From Pholis gunnellus (Eukaryota > Chordata > Actinopteri > Perciformes > Pholidae): DNA of 64,000 nucleotides. Below the pieces are notes generated by a model that saw nothing but the letters and a program-made list of their open reading frames with translations, was not told where the DNA came from and ran no database searches. Positions 40,501-52,588 of this stretch are shown in pieces (position 1 is the stretch's first letter; each line of letters begins with the position of its first letter). Location: NCBI GenBank assembly GCA_910591455.2, contig OU342821.1, positions 14,633,787 through 14,697,786 of the forward strand, written 5' to 3'. Position numbers and translations under genes: made by a program.

Positions 40501-43500
40501 CTGGACACTAAGGACGTGCAAAGCACAGGTAAAAGAAACACAGGTGTGATCCTGGCGTCAGTGCTGAAAACCAAGCATCCATTTATCCAGCCACATTGAT
40601 TTTTCACTTCACATAACTGCGATGTAAACACTGAGTGCTTCAGCTGCAGCAGTGGAAATAAAACAACTGCACAACCTGGAAAACTTCCAATGAATAATTG
40701 AAAATGTTTGAGGAATATTTATGGAAATAAAACACAAAAAAGAGTGACTAATGAGAAGAGAAGGGCTGGGTTCAAACAGAATGAGAAATTGTGAAATCCC
40801 ATTAGAGAGGCAGGAAGACAAGAACAGTCAGAACAATACAGAAACGGCTCTAACGACACAGACAGTAAACAGACTGTGCGTACCTTGGTGAGAGCCTGGC
40901 TGATGTAAAGCAGCGCCGGAGTTGAAACTGGGTGTCTGAAATCTGAGGTAGGAAACAGCAGCGCTGTCACCTTCAGGTAGATGAGCTGCAAACACAAAAA
41001 CAAACACACACTGTAGCCGTTTGTCACAGACAGAGGAGAGAAAAGAGGAACAAATACTGTCGCTTGATACCAAGAATCATTTTACCATCTCCATATGTTT
41101 TTCAGTTTAAAGAAAGGGATTTAGTATTTGCAGTAAAGATCTAAATGTAACATAACCAAAGCGTATGTTTTGTTAACGGTATCAAAGCAAAGAATCCATA
41201 CCATGTCTAGCGTTGGGAAAGCAATATGCCCTTTGACCTCCAGCACCTCCTCCGTGCTGTGACCAGCGTCTGCGAGGATGCTCTGCATGGCCTTACAGGC
41301 TGCTTCTGGAAACATCTGACACATAGTGTACAGCTCTCTACACAGAGACACAGAGGGAGAAAAGAAACAGAGCAGGAATGATCAGATACGTTTTGTTTTG
41401 AGGACTATATATTTAAATCAGTGGTTAAAACTGGAGAAAGAAAGCGACTTTTTGAACTCACGGTATGAGCTTATCTACGGTGGTGAGTTCGGGTGGACTC
41501 CTGGTGGCCAGTTCTCCGATGTATTCCAACAAGAAGCCAAACAGTTTCTGAGACAAACAGAGATCACATGTTAAGTCCATACGGCCACGCACGCAGCCTA
41601 AAACTGGCTACAGAGACAAACGGACCACGCTTACACAAACATATCGCCTGCTCTGTAGTTTACCTGCAGTTTGAGCTTATTGCCGACAGCCAAACTAGCA
41701 TGGTTGCTTTTCTGAGTCCTGGCCACGATGAGGCGCTGGTTGTCGGGGGTGTGGCCATGGAGCAAGTCTGTCAGGTCGCTGTAGTTCTCTGGAGCTAAGA
41801 GAAGAAGAAACACGTCATAGAAGTCAAACACATTATTAAAAACGGGAGAATGCTGACGATACTCATCTAAGCAATGTCTCACACAAAGATCAACTCCGAA
41901 AGAAAAAGACAGGCTTCTCTGAGCGTAGTTTTTGTACACGTGTACTGTGTAGTACTACTGTGTAGTACGACTGTGTAGTTACCAGTAAATGTGTATGGGA
42001 GCTCTGCTTTAGCCGCTTCCTGCTGGGCCTTCATCTCCTCTTTGCTCAGACTCGGTTTGGCGCTGTCCTCTTTTGTCTCCTCATCCTCGCTTTCTTGCTC
42101 GGACTCCAGGTCAGAGTGACCATCTTCGTCCTCACCGCTGCCCTCCTGCTCCTCCTCCTCCTCCCCCTCATCATCTCCATCTTCTTCCTCCTCTGCCTCT
42201 GACTCCCCATCCTCTCCACTCTGTCCCTCCTGTTCTTCTTCATCATCCTCCTCCTCCTCCTCCTCCTCTCCATCCTTATCTTCCTCAGGCTCCTCTTCAA
42301 CGTTCCATTTTCCATCCTGGACTCACAAAAGAAATGTGAATTTAACACATTCTGTATTGACATATAAATCGTCAAAAAGCGGTTTGTATTGCGTCGTCTC
42401 TCACCTGATAGGAGAGGGTCTTCTTGTCCTCCTTATCCAGGATAAAGCCATCATTGAGGTCATCAGCAGAGATGTGGGTTTGACTCCCTGAACTCTCCCC
42501 GACTTCATCTCCCATCATCCTCCTCAGGCGGTCCGCCTAGGAAGAAAACAAGAGCACAAAGAGAGCATCATAATATGTCATAACGACTAGAAGTTGTTTT
42601 GCGTTGAGATGAAAGTGTTACCGTTGCACGGTAAGCATACCTCTAGTTTCTGCAGCTTCTCCCTCTCCTCGCGGGCGATCTCCTCTGGGGTTTTCAGCCT
42701 CTCCGACGGCTGAGCCTTCATCTCGAAGACCAGCTCTCTGACCATCATGTCGTACTGCTCCAGCTGCAGCGCACCGAGGAAGCCGAGAGAGAGAACAAAG
42801 AAATATCAGGCTCCGAAACCGATGAATGAAAGCACATAGAGGAGGAACAGCATTTTGCTGACCGCTGTGACTCTACCTTGGGCTTCTCCTCCTCGACGCG
42901 TTCGCCTTTGGGCGTCTTTTTCACCATCAGAGCCTGGATGCTCTTCCACTCCTGATCCAGCTTCTCAGTCAGCTCCTGAGACTCCTCTTTCCTCACCTGT
43001 CGTTCCCGCTGAAAAAGTAAAAAAAAAATGAAAGAAGTTAATCATCTGGAGCACAAACACGTTTTTTTAAAAACAGCTCACTTTCATGTTTTAAATAATG
43101 TCAGCGAGCTGATTAAGCTGAAGTTACTCTAACAGGAGTAAATGGTGTATTTGTTGGGGACTATTTCCCGCTGTGGTAGAGAACATTCTACAGCGACAGG
43201 ATGCTGTATGTGGGATTAACTCAAACTGTTACCGGCTCACCTTCTCCTGCTTGGACTTCTGGATGAGCTCTTCAATGAGCTCCTGTCTGGACTTGGCTCT
43301 GTATCTTTCTTCCCCGTCCTGCTGCTCCTCTGACGTTTTCTTTCTGAGGAGACCTCCTCCTCCAAAGTGGGTGGCGGTCAGCTCGGCTGGACGAGAAAGA
43401 GAAACCGTGTCACTATTAATGTACCAGACTGTCACCTATAACGTGACTTATTAAATCCAGCTGTGGGCTGGAAATGAAAAGCCATTGAAGATAAAGTAGG

Positions 43501-45278
43501 GAGTCTTTTTTAGGATTTATTTTTAAATCAAAAACGTTCTGTTCCTTTGGTGTTTGGACACCAGCAACACTCACCTGATAAAAGACCTTTCTCTTCCGAT
43601 TCATCGTCGCTGTTCGCAACGTCGTTGAACTTCTCCATCTCGGCCAGCGACTGGCCATAATGAGTCAGCTCCTCGTCCTCGTTCAAGTTGTACAGATCCT
43701 TCTTATCATGGACACGCTGAGTAATGCAGCAAAGTTTGACAGGAAGTTAAAATAATACAGAGTGAGATTTGTTGTTTGACATTTTTAAGTATCATTCAGA
43801 AGGCCAGAGCTACAGAAGGAAGTCTAAGTCGGGACAAATGGCATGTTAGGGGCCTGCTGTGTCCTGTACACATCACAACGACATCACTGACCTGTCTCTC
43901 CATCGCGAACCTCTGCAGGATTTTCTCTTCCGGCGCCATATTGGTGTCATACTCCCCAAAGCGTCTGTCGATGAACTTGCTGGACTTGCCCTTCTGTTTG
44001 TATTCCTTCAGGAGGGTTTCTTTTCTCTACGGACCGAAAAAATAAAGTTACGTCAACGTCGCACCGAGCAATTTATCAGATCGGCAGCAAAACTCTCACA
44101 TATACATATAAAAACCATTCATTAGAATTAAGATTTAATACTGGAACTTGCTCTTAGTTCTGTTCGCGGTACTCTCTGTCCTCACAAAGTCTCTCCTGTA
44201 GTAACTCAGCATGAAACTGAGAGCGCCAGGCTTCACAGCACACACAGCGTTAAAGAGGTGAGGAGCTGTGAGCCATGGTTGACAGATACAGTGCTACAGT
44301 AGAAGACGGAAGAATCTTCAATGTTTTAAGCAGAGCCTGACGTCCTTTTCTTCATTCTGCTGTATTGAACAGATTTATCTCACACGGACATTTGTTATCT
44401 TCTATTTGCGGCTGCAGTTCTGGATGTTTGGTCAAAGCACCAGGCGACATTTTCACAAAACATCCTAAAAGCGATAAGTATCTCCCGATTGGCCGAGACC
44501 ACGCATCAATCTTGAGTTTAGGACTCCTACGTTTACGTCTAGCAGTAACTCACAAAGCATTTCAGCCCTAAAATCAAGCAGCTGCTCCTGGTAATGCACT
44601 TCATCACTATAGCCTTCTGCAGAATTACAATGATGATGAACTTCATCCAATCGGCTCGTCAAGAAATTCAAGCAATCCTTGGAGATGATGGTTCACACCG
44701 CAATTTTGTGCATAAGAAGTTTGCATGAATTTGGAAAATGTAAGAATTACTGATGAAATCAAAAATGTTCAGTTCATTAGATACAATTACATTTGGTATA
44801 ATTACCAACTGCAATGAATAAATTAATAATTAAAGTTGATTTCATGGCATTAATTGATTACCACATACAATTGGTGCTACGTGTAGAATTTTTTTTTCAT
44901 CAGAAGATGAAGATTTTTAGGGTAAAATGGAAAAAGTCAGTGTTAACATGCAGATAGTGTTTGTTTTACTTTGCTTTATTTATGTCAGTTAATATTAATA
45001 CTTAACATGTGTTGCTGAAATCTTGCTCGCAGAGAGAGATACGTTATTAAAGATCAAGTGTTACGGTAACTAACATGATATTTCCTCTAACTTACCTTAT
45101 TAATGGCTTTGGATCGAGACACACCAGGGAGACCCACATCATGCTTGCCTTTTCTCCCCAAAATCTCAAATTTCTTCCGGTTGATTTTCACCTCAAAGGG
45201 ATTGTTTTTGATTTCAGTGGAGGTTTTGGTTTTGCGGACCTTGTCGGCGAGGCTCCTCTTCTTCGGTACCTTCCCCAT
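37537..45278 (-). CDS. nop14: NOP14 nucleolar protein, 871 aa, 18 coding exons
   Basis: Exons in transcript order: 45278-45096, 44026-43892, 43716-43575, 43386-43241, 43008-42877, 42763-42641, 42536-42405, 42316-41983, 41794-41664, 41547-41462, 41337-41202, 40985-40884, 40507-40354, 40244-40085, 38381-38234, 38124-38006, 37889-37734, 37633-37537. They sum to 2616 nt with frame kept at all joins. NOP14 belongs to the U3-containing small-subunit processome in the nucleolus and is needed for 18S rRNA and 40S maturation. The family signature NPFEVKINRKKFEILGRK is at about residues 26-43, followed by HDVGLPGVSRSKA. Further conserved blocks are LNEDEELTHYGQSLA (about 116-130), LTATHFGGGGLL, SADDLNDGFILDK (about 310-322), LLFPTSDFRHPVSTPALL (about 568-586) and FLPELINFL. 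Residues about 335-425 are a Glu/Asp run. The basic C-terminus ends EGEWKALKRRKKK. Human NOP14 is 857 aa, so this is full length. Start chosen at MGKVPKK. Exon 15 uses a weak donor, gttggt. Confidence 0.95.
39905..40056 (+). repeat. interspersed repeat copy in a nop14 intron
   Basis: It follows the 2041-2190 copy block for block: 'gaacaaagccaggctagc', 'gctatgctaagct', 'catccaactctcatcaag' and 'caactattcctttaa'. Confidence 0.6.
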
Positions 45279-45597
45279 CTGTAACGTTAGTGGACTGATT
45301 GAGAGAACATCACTGACATTACAGACTCTGTATAGACTGTATAGCTTAGCTAGCTTCAATGTGAGCCGTCCACAGTTAGTAAACAAACCGACACAGAGGC
45401 AGAGTTTACCTTTTAGCCGCGCTGAGGAGTCGATGTATTAAATCCAGGCGGAAGGAAACATGGGGCGCGTTGGCTTTGCCAACTCTGAATTTACTAAATA
45501 CCACAGTTTTATTTGTACTATCCACGTTGTTTCACTTGGTTTCCCAGCGTGCACAAGACTGAGTTGAAAGTTCAAAACAAAGAAGAAGACAGGAGCT

Positions 45598-45605
45598 ACT
45601 TCCGG
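45598..45605 (-). promoter_or_regulatory. ETS-type site in the nop14 promoter region
   Basis: ACTTCCGG on the plus strand reads CCGGAAGT on the minus strand, the ETS/GABP consensus, 320 nt upstream of the nop14 start codon. Such sites are typical of housekeeping promoters. It is a motif match only. Confidence 0.4.
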
Positions 45606-45620
45606 TATGATATTCTCAGA

Positions 45621-45634
45621 CAGCGCCCCTAGCG
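45621..45634 (-). promoter_or_regulatory. CTCF-like motif near the nop14 promoter, minus orientation
   Basis: CAGCGCCCCTAGCG reads CGCTAGGGGCGCTG on the minus strand, a near match to the CTCF core with one base missing from the G run. Confidence 0.3.
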
Positions 45635-46290
45635 TTGAAGATAAATGCATCCTTCAAAATAAGGGCACGGGTCACACAGAGAAAAATGGTGTAATAAAGT
45701 AGTTTACAACAATCCCAACACAAATACATGAGAATGCTTGATTTGAATTTCTTATCCCATTAATAACATGAAAATTACTATATTTCGTATTATAGAATCT
45801 GCATAAACTTCTATGAAATTATATATATTCATGGCCCCAGCGGTGTAATAACTTTGATCTCCTGACTGATTAGTTGTAATTGTGTCCAATAGTTTCACCC
45901 ACAGCGTGACTTTGTGTTGAGTGCTGATCAGGGAATGTTAGCATGCTAACACACCAAACTACATTTTTTTTTATTTTAAACGATCAAAGAAATAAAAAGA
46001 GCAAAAGATTGGACATTTTTTCAATACGACTTTTAGTACAAAAGAAGCTCTGCAGCAACAATAATGTATGTTTTTACCTTAACAGCTAATAAACCTTAAA
46101 ACTAAATGTTACTATTTTTGAACTGCTTGATACATCTTAATCTACTGAAGTGTTACCCAGAATGATCCATCCTGAACAAATACTTATATAGACTCATAAG
46201 GAGATGGCTTACAGTCTCTTTCTACATGTACACTGCAGATTTCACTTAAATAACTACAATCACACAATATTGATTTTCCAGGTAAGTGGA

Positions 46291-47998
46291 TTTATTGTAT
46301 TCATGGTTGTAAAAGAGGCAGGACCATGAAAAAAAAAAAAAGGTGGAGGTGGTAAATATGCAGACGATGTAATGCTGAGACACATCTCAATTGGAAGATT
46401 AGACAGAGAATACAATTCAGCATAGCTGCGAGAAAAACAACAACTATGGACTTTATTGTTATTAGCACACTGAAGCTAAGAAAATACATTTCAAATAAAA
46501 GGGGTAGTTGAGCAGTACACACTGTAAGCACTCTTTACATGCAGTCCTTCACGACTTAAACATTCTCAGCTTGTATGCAATGATGTAGATACAACATCTG
46601 TGAACGAAGGCTTATCAAGCGTCTCAGATTAGGTGAAGCTTCCCGTTAGTTTTGCATTTGACTAAAACAGGATGAATACACAGACGTTAGCAATGCAACG
46701 AGATGGCCTTTGTATAATGCCCTGCAACCTCAAGCACAGCTCATTTGCAATCACTCCATTGATTACACATCAGCAAAATAATTAAAGAAAAGGTTTCTCC
46801 TGTGTACTTTGTGTCTTTAAGTCCGGGTCGATCTATGCGGCTTCGGAAGAGCGACGTCGTTTACATGTTCTGTAACATCTGTATCTAGGTTTATGATCGA
46901 GTGTGTGGAATGAGTTCCCAGTGAGTTTCAAGAGGAGGCGGTTCACAGTGCTCCCTCACAGCACGCAATCATGGCTCGATCTACTTTGTGAGAGAAAGCA
47001 AAAGAATGAAAGCTCAGTTTCTACATATTACTTCCTACTAACCACTTACAGCCAGTAGCTAACAGGTTATCAACCCTTGGAATAATGATACAAATAAAAA
47101 AAGCACAATATTAGCTCTCACTTTGCTGTGATTCTAGCTCAACATCTGTAGGTTCAAACATCATCTGCAGGTTTGCAGCAGTTAATCTGGTTTTGTGAAA
47201 TATTTAACTCCACTTCCACATCGCATGAAGACCGACAGCACTACACAACACACCTGTATGTCAAGGCTGCGTTTAATGCTTTCGGGTCAAAGAAGTTTAA
47301 AAAGTCAAACAAACACAAAAGATGAGATTTAGCTTGTGGAAGATTTAATGAAGATATTGGATTATGTAGACATTAATATGGACTTCGTATGACTGCACTT
47401 CCCATAAATAATCAACAGAAAGTATCCCAACTGTAGTTCTCCCGGCCTGCTAACATGGAATTAGCTTCAGTGGTAAAGTTAGCACTATTTCAATTTGTGG
47501 TTGTTAACTATCAAACAAAATGACCACCAGTTAAATGAGAGAGTTCAAGCTTCTCTTTCTGCATTCATTGATTTTAAAAGACACTTACATATTTTTGATA
47601 CAATCCCAATACATTCTAGTGGTTACAACAGTTTAGTAATAAAACCCTAAAACCCCACAGTAAGTGTGTGGGCCTGTAGTAATAGACATGCATCAAAGGC
47701 CAGATGGAGCGGAGAAGACAGAATGAATCACTCACAACTAAAAAAAGAAAAAGAAAAAAAATGCCCCTAATAATTAAAAACCTTTATGCAATCCATCATT
47801 TTTACACTGTATACAAAATTGGCACGCACTAACGAGGAAAAACAGGTTAATAAGCCAGCGACGAATTATATCAAAACAACAACAAAAAAAAGCATAGCTG
47901 TGTGTTTACTGCGGCTCGCTCGAAGGGTGCAGACAAAAAGCGAAATAATAAAAAAGAGGCGGAGGCCAGCCTTGAGGACCGATCCGACATTCTCCAAT
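46291..47998 (-). other. add1: probable add1 3' untranslated region
   Basis: The add1 stop codon is at 47999-48001. No other exon is visible before the nop14 promoter. TTTATT (AATAAA on the minus strand) occurs at 46452-46457 and 46291-46296, so the 3' UTR may be about 1.5-1.7 kb long. The sequence is AT-rich with nothing recognisable in it. The end is a guess. Confidence 0.35.
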
Positions 47999-50900
47999 CT
48001 AGGAATCAGTCTTTTTTTTGTTTTTCTTGAGGAAGGACGGTGTGCGGAACTTCTTTTTCTTTTTGGAGGGTGATTTGCTGGGAGACTCTTCTCCCTCCTG
48101 GTCGCCAGTGTCAGCGGGTTCCTCCCCCTCGGCCGCATCGGCGCCGGCGGGGGCGGATTCCTCGGCAGGAAGTGCCGGGGCATCGGAGGGGTCGTCGGGT
48201 GTCAGGTCTGGAAGGGTCTGTCTCAGGGTGGCGGCGTCGCTCTCATCCTTATAGGTCTGCTCGGGTAAGGACTCTGGTGGGGAGGAGGAAGGGGGGAGAG
48301 TTATTGATCTCGGAGGACAGACTGGTGGATCTGCGCTGCTGAGCTTACACACCACTGAGGCTGCTGCCAATCGATCGCCGGACGAGTTATTAAATCCACG
48401 TGGTTTTCTACTGGTCACACAACTTGGCCTCTTAAGTTTATGGCATCTATGAGATCGATGCATTTTAAAAATCAGCCTTTAAGCAATATAAAAAGGTACA
48501 AAGGACCAGCACTTCAAAAGGCAACATTCCCACTAGATTCACACACGCTGATGAAATAATATGACACCTAAACCTTCCTCAGATCAAAAGCCAAACCAAG
48601 CTGCAGCGTCTCTCTTACATCACATAACGGAAAAGCAAAGACTCACCATCTTCTTAGCTTTAAGAATAAGCAACTAAACACACCACTTTGCTCTCATTAG
48701 CCTTATTTTGACAGGCCCAAGCTGATACACAGCATGTCGGTGTTTACCTTCATTTAAACAGGGAAATCTTAACGAGTGCAGTTCCCTGGCTCATTTGCAC
48801 CCTGTGTACAAACAAACACAAATCAAAGTCTACAACACAGAAATATAGAGATTTAAAACACAAGTGAGGTAACGCAACAAGTCAGGGGAGCGGGATCTAG
48901 TTATATTAATGTAAAACTGGCGCAGCTCTCAAGGAGAAATAAGATTTTAGGACTTTGTTAATTATTTAATAGCAATGTAATCCAGTTGCTGGGAGTATAG
49001 AAGCTATATCGAGCTGTTCCCTCTGGTCTTAATTTTATGTCTTGTTTTCACGGATCACAATTAACTATAATAATCCGTCCATTTATGCAGAAATTATTCT
49101 TGAAAAGATATATCAACTTGCTAATGCCGATTCGGTTTTTCCAAAATAATGCAACTATAGAGCATGAATCCAGCCTTTGTGTTTGTCCCAGTGTGTTACA
49201 GTAAGCGTCCGTGCAATAGTTTTATTTTCGTCAACTTGACACATTAATATGTCAGGAGTAGACGGGACCGATTCATGGGAATAAAAACACACGCTCGCTG
49301 AAAACAAGCGCTGCTTTTGTCGCAATGCTGTCTGAAATCATGCACCCGTCACCAGATGGTTAAGATAGAAAAGCCAGCGTCGTCCTTTAAAGATACTCCC
49401 AGCAAAAAGAGTCAAGAAGCAACAAGTGCCGTTTCTTTATAAGCTTCAGTCGACCATCCGGAGGGCCCACCAGCATCCGAACCCACTGCCTCATGCTCGG
49501 GTACAAGCTCACACGGTGCGATTACGGCTTGGTTTCTTTTTAATATCGCTCACATGCTACCGAGAACAGCGAGAAAACCCTCCACACCAGTTTTTAGTTT
49601 TACATCTCTCATGTCTGTCAGAACAGAGACGGGCCCAACACACAGACAGATAAATATAAAAAGCACCAACACAGCCAAGCGCACCGGACCTCAACCGTCT
49701 TTCAAGCTAAACAGTGAGTTGCAACAGCTGACAGCAGCAGGTTTGGTCAAAAAGCGACACCCAAATAAAGCACTGATGTACCTGGTGAAGGACTCGTCTG
49801 TAAGACAAACAAAACATTCAACACATTTTTAAAACATTACCTGATTTCTTTTCTTGCCATAAAAACAACACAGTGCCATATAACATTGATAAACAGGTGC
49901 ATATGTGCAAAGAGAGGTTGGTTATTCTGACAGTGAATCATTGGCAGGAGGAAAAGAGAGGTTATCGAACATAAAAAGGTGAGTTGTGAGGTTTACTTCA
50001 AGAACATCCTCCACGTTTGTTTAGACTTTATCACTCGGGTAAATCTTAAATGCATAGTATTACAGATCAGAGGGTCACACCTGAAATAAATCAAATCAAT
50101 CAAAACAAGTTCTTCGTATTTCTTGCAATGGTTACTTTATTTAACAGACTCTGGAAACAGTGAAATGTGTCTAATTAAAAGAGGAGGAGGAGCTCTGAAA
50201 TAACCCCCATCAACCCCAAGAAAGAGATTCAGAGGAGTTCAGAGAACCGAGTTCAAACGGGTTAGTTGAGATCACAGGACAGCTCTACTAGTGAAGCCAT
50301 GCAGAGAGAAAAACAAAGGGGGTAAATGACCAAACACAGGTATGGATGGGTGATGGGTAATTAGGAGGTGGAACAGTACGTACTTACTATGGCAACAGGT
50401 ACTCTTTTGTATTTCCATCTCCTGATTGTAATCGCAGCCACAAAGAAGAAAAAGCACAAGTAGAAACAAATGTCTATGCAGATCAAACCACGAGCACAGT
50501 GTTAAATTAAAATAAATTAAAATGTGAAATAAGAGAGAGAGAGAAAAAAAAAAAGAAATACCAGAGGACAATCTTAAAAAGAATGGTTGGGAACCATTCT
50601 TAGAAGACCCCAAAAAGATGGAGAATGGAAGTGAAGGGGTAAAGGAGATACTGAACATAGAGAGATATGTTACGCAACACTTCAGGTATTAGATTACACC
50701 TGCGATCAAAGCTACTCTTCCTCTTCCTCCCTCATGCAGACAGTAGCTCATAAAGTAAATTTGGAAGTGACAGGAATAATGCCACTTATTGTTTAAATGG
50801 AGATTTAAACAACTATAATTAGAACCAGTTCTCCTATAGGTGTAATCCAATAGTAATAAAGACCAAGAGGGAGAAAAATGAATATAAAAGAACTAAAGTA

Positions 50901-52510
50901 GAAAGACGTCAGTCATTGTCTTTCCAAACTATTTCCGGACATAACGTCTGGAAACCCAATTACAGGGATTTTCCATCTCTCATAGGATGAACCTGGTTCA
51001 ATAATCAGAACCTCTTGGCCTGTTATTACAGAAAACACAGCATAGCACCTGTAGTAGTAGTAGTATTATTATTAAAGACCACAACATGAACACACAGGCA
51101 GGCAGGTGGACGGGCAGGAGCCTCTGCGTCTCCTCTGTAGACCCTAGAGAAGACCCAAAACCCAGCAAGAGGACCGGAGAAAACCCAATGCGGAACCAGG
51201 CAGAGCCGGGCCGCACCGGCTGTGTCGAGTATGTCGGGCCAACCTACCTTCGTCTGCTCTGACGGGGGTGCTGGGTGGCGTGGCGGTTGGTTTCTGGTTT
51301 TGGGGCTCCTCCTCCTCCTCCTCCGGCTCTACAAGCTGCTCCAAGTCTAGATGAAAATCAGCAGAAAATGAAACGGTAAAGGAACTAAATCAATGATGCG
51401 ATATAAATTTGGATTAGACCCTTAAAAGAAATATTTGCAAATCGCAAAACACTAAGAAAAGGGAGGACAACACAGGGAAGCAAACCGGGGAGGAAGCCTT
51501 AAAATCAGGAGAACACTGCAAACGCTTTCAAACTAATCAACCTGAAGAGATCCCGAAGAGCGATTTGTTTGATTGGAAATCAGTCAGAGGCACAGAAGGG
51601 ACAGTGGACACCAACAGAGAGATATATATCCAGGACAGGTTAGCAGGAAGAGTCCACACATGGGAGGCTCTGATTGGATGACAGAGCTCAGACACAGCTT
51701 CCTCGAAAAAAGTTATCGCAACACTAAAAAGCACTTTTAGACTTGCGGGAGAGAGCGCCCTTAAAGTGAGGGGATGGTTTAAAATCTATAAAAAAAAGAA
51801 AAAGAGCTCGCTTTAACTCCTCACATCCTCTCTACTCGGCTCCTCGTCCAATCAAAATGCAGAAAGGTTTCTGATCAGCCACAACTCTGATGCCTTTGGA
51901 CAAGGCATCAGAGAGAGGGGATGGGGAAGGGGGGGGGGGGGGGGGGGGGGGGAATAATCATTGAACGAAAGATTGAACTGTGGGTAGGGAGGATGCTTGC
52001 ACAGGATAAAAACAGCGGCAACAGACTCCACACCCCCAGAGAAAGGAGAGGACACAGCAGGCTGGGATTCCCACACTCCCAGTGCACGGACCAGGGCTGA
52101 GCGGGGGAGGAGGGAAGCGGAAGGCCGGATATTTTAGGCACAACGCTGGTGTACCTGGAGCCCGATCTGCCTGATCTGCCTCTACCACTGACGGCTCCTT
52201 GCTGAGGGCTCTCAGCACGGCGCAGTGGAATTCCTTGTGCGGGGAATCTGGAGCTGACATAACCTCTCCGGCGGTCGAAAAAACATCATCCGCAGAGTCC
52301 CCGCCGGAGAGGACGAGGGAGGAGGAGCCCCGCTCAGAGGCCGGCGTGGCGGCCGGGGGCGGGGCTCTCTCTAAGCTGGGCGAGTCAGACACAGACTGTA
52401 GAGGTGCGGAGACAGAGGCTTCACCCCTCGGTAGTGGTTCAGGCCCAGGACGGGGTACGCCGGAGGCCGATCCCTCCTTACTATGGTCTCGACCCTGCAC
52501 TGTGAAGTCA

Positions 52511-52588
<78 letters not shown>

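Noticed and set aside
42073..42339. Proline- and leucine-rich plus-strand frame
   Set aside because: Antisense of the acidic nop14 exon, created by the triplet bias.
45279..45386. Longer N-terminus for nop14 from an upstream in-frame ATG
   Set aside because: The extra residues do not resemble NOP14, whereas MGKVPKK begins a basic N-terminus like that of the family.
48018..48342. Plus-strand frames over the add1 last exon
   Set aside because: They are the antisense shadow of the GC-rich add1 terminal exon, whose minus-strand product matches adducin.
50272..50658. 128-codon minus-strand frame in an add1 intron
   Set aside because: Hydrophobic low-complexity sequence from pyrimidine-rich DNA, not in a spliceable context.
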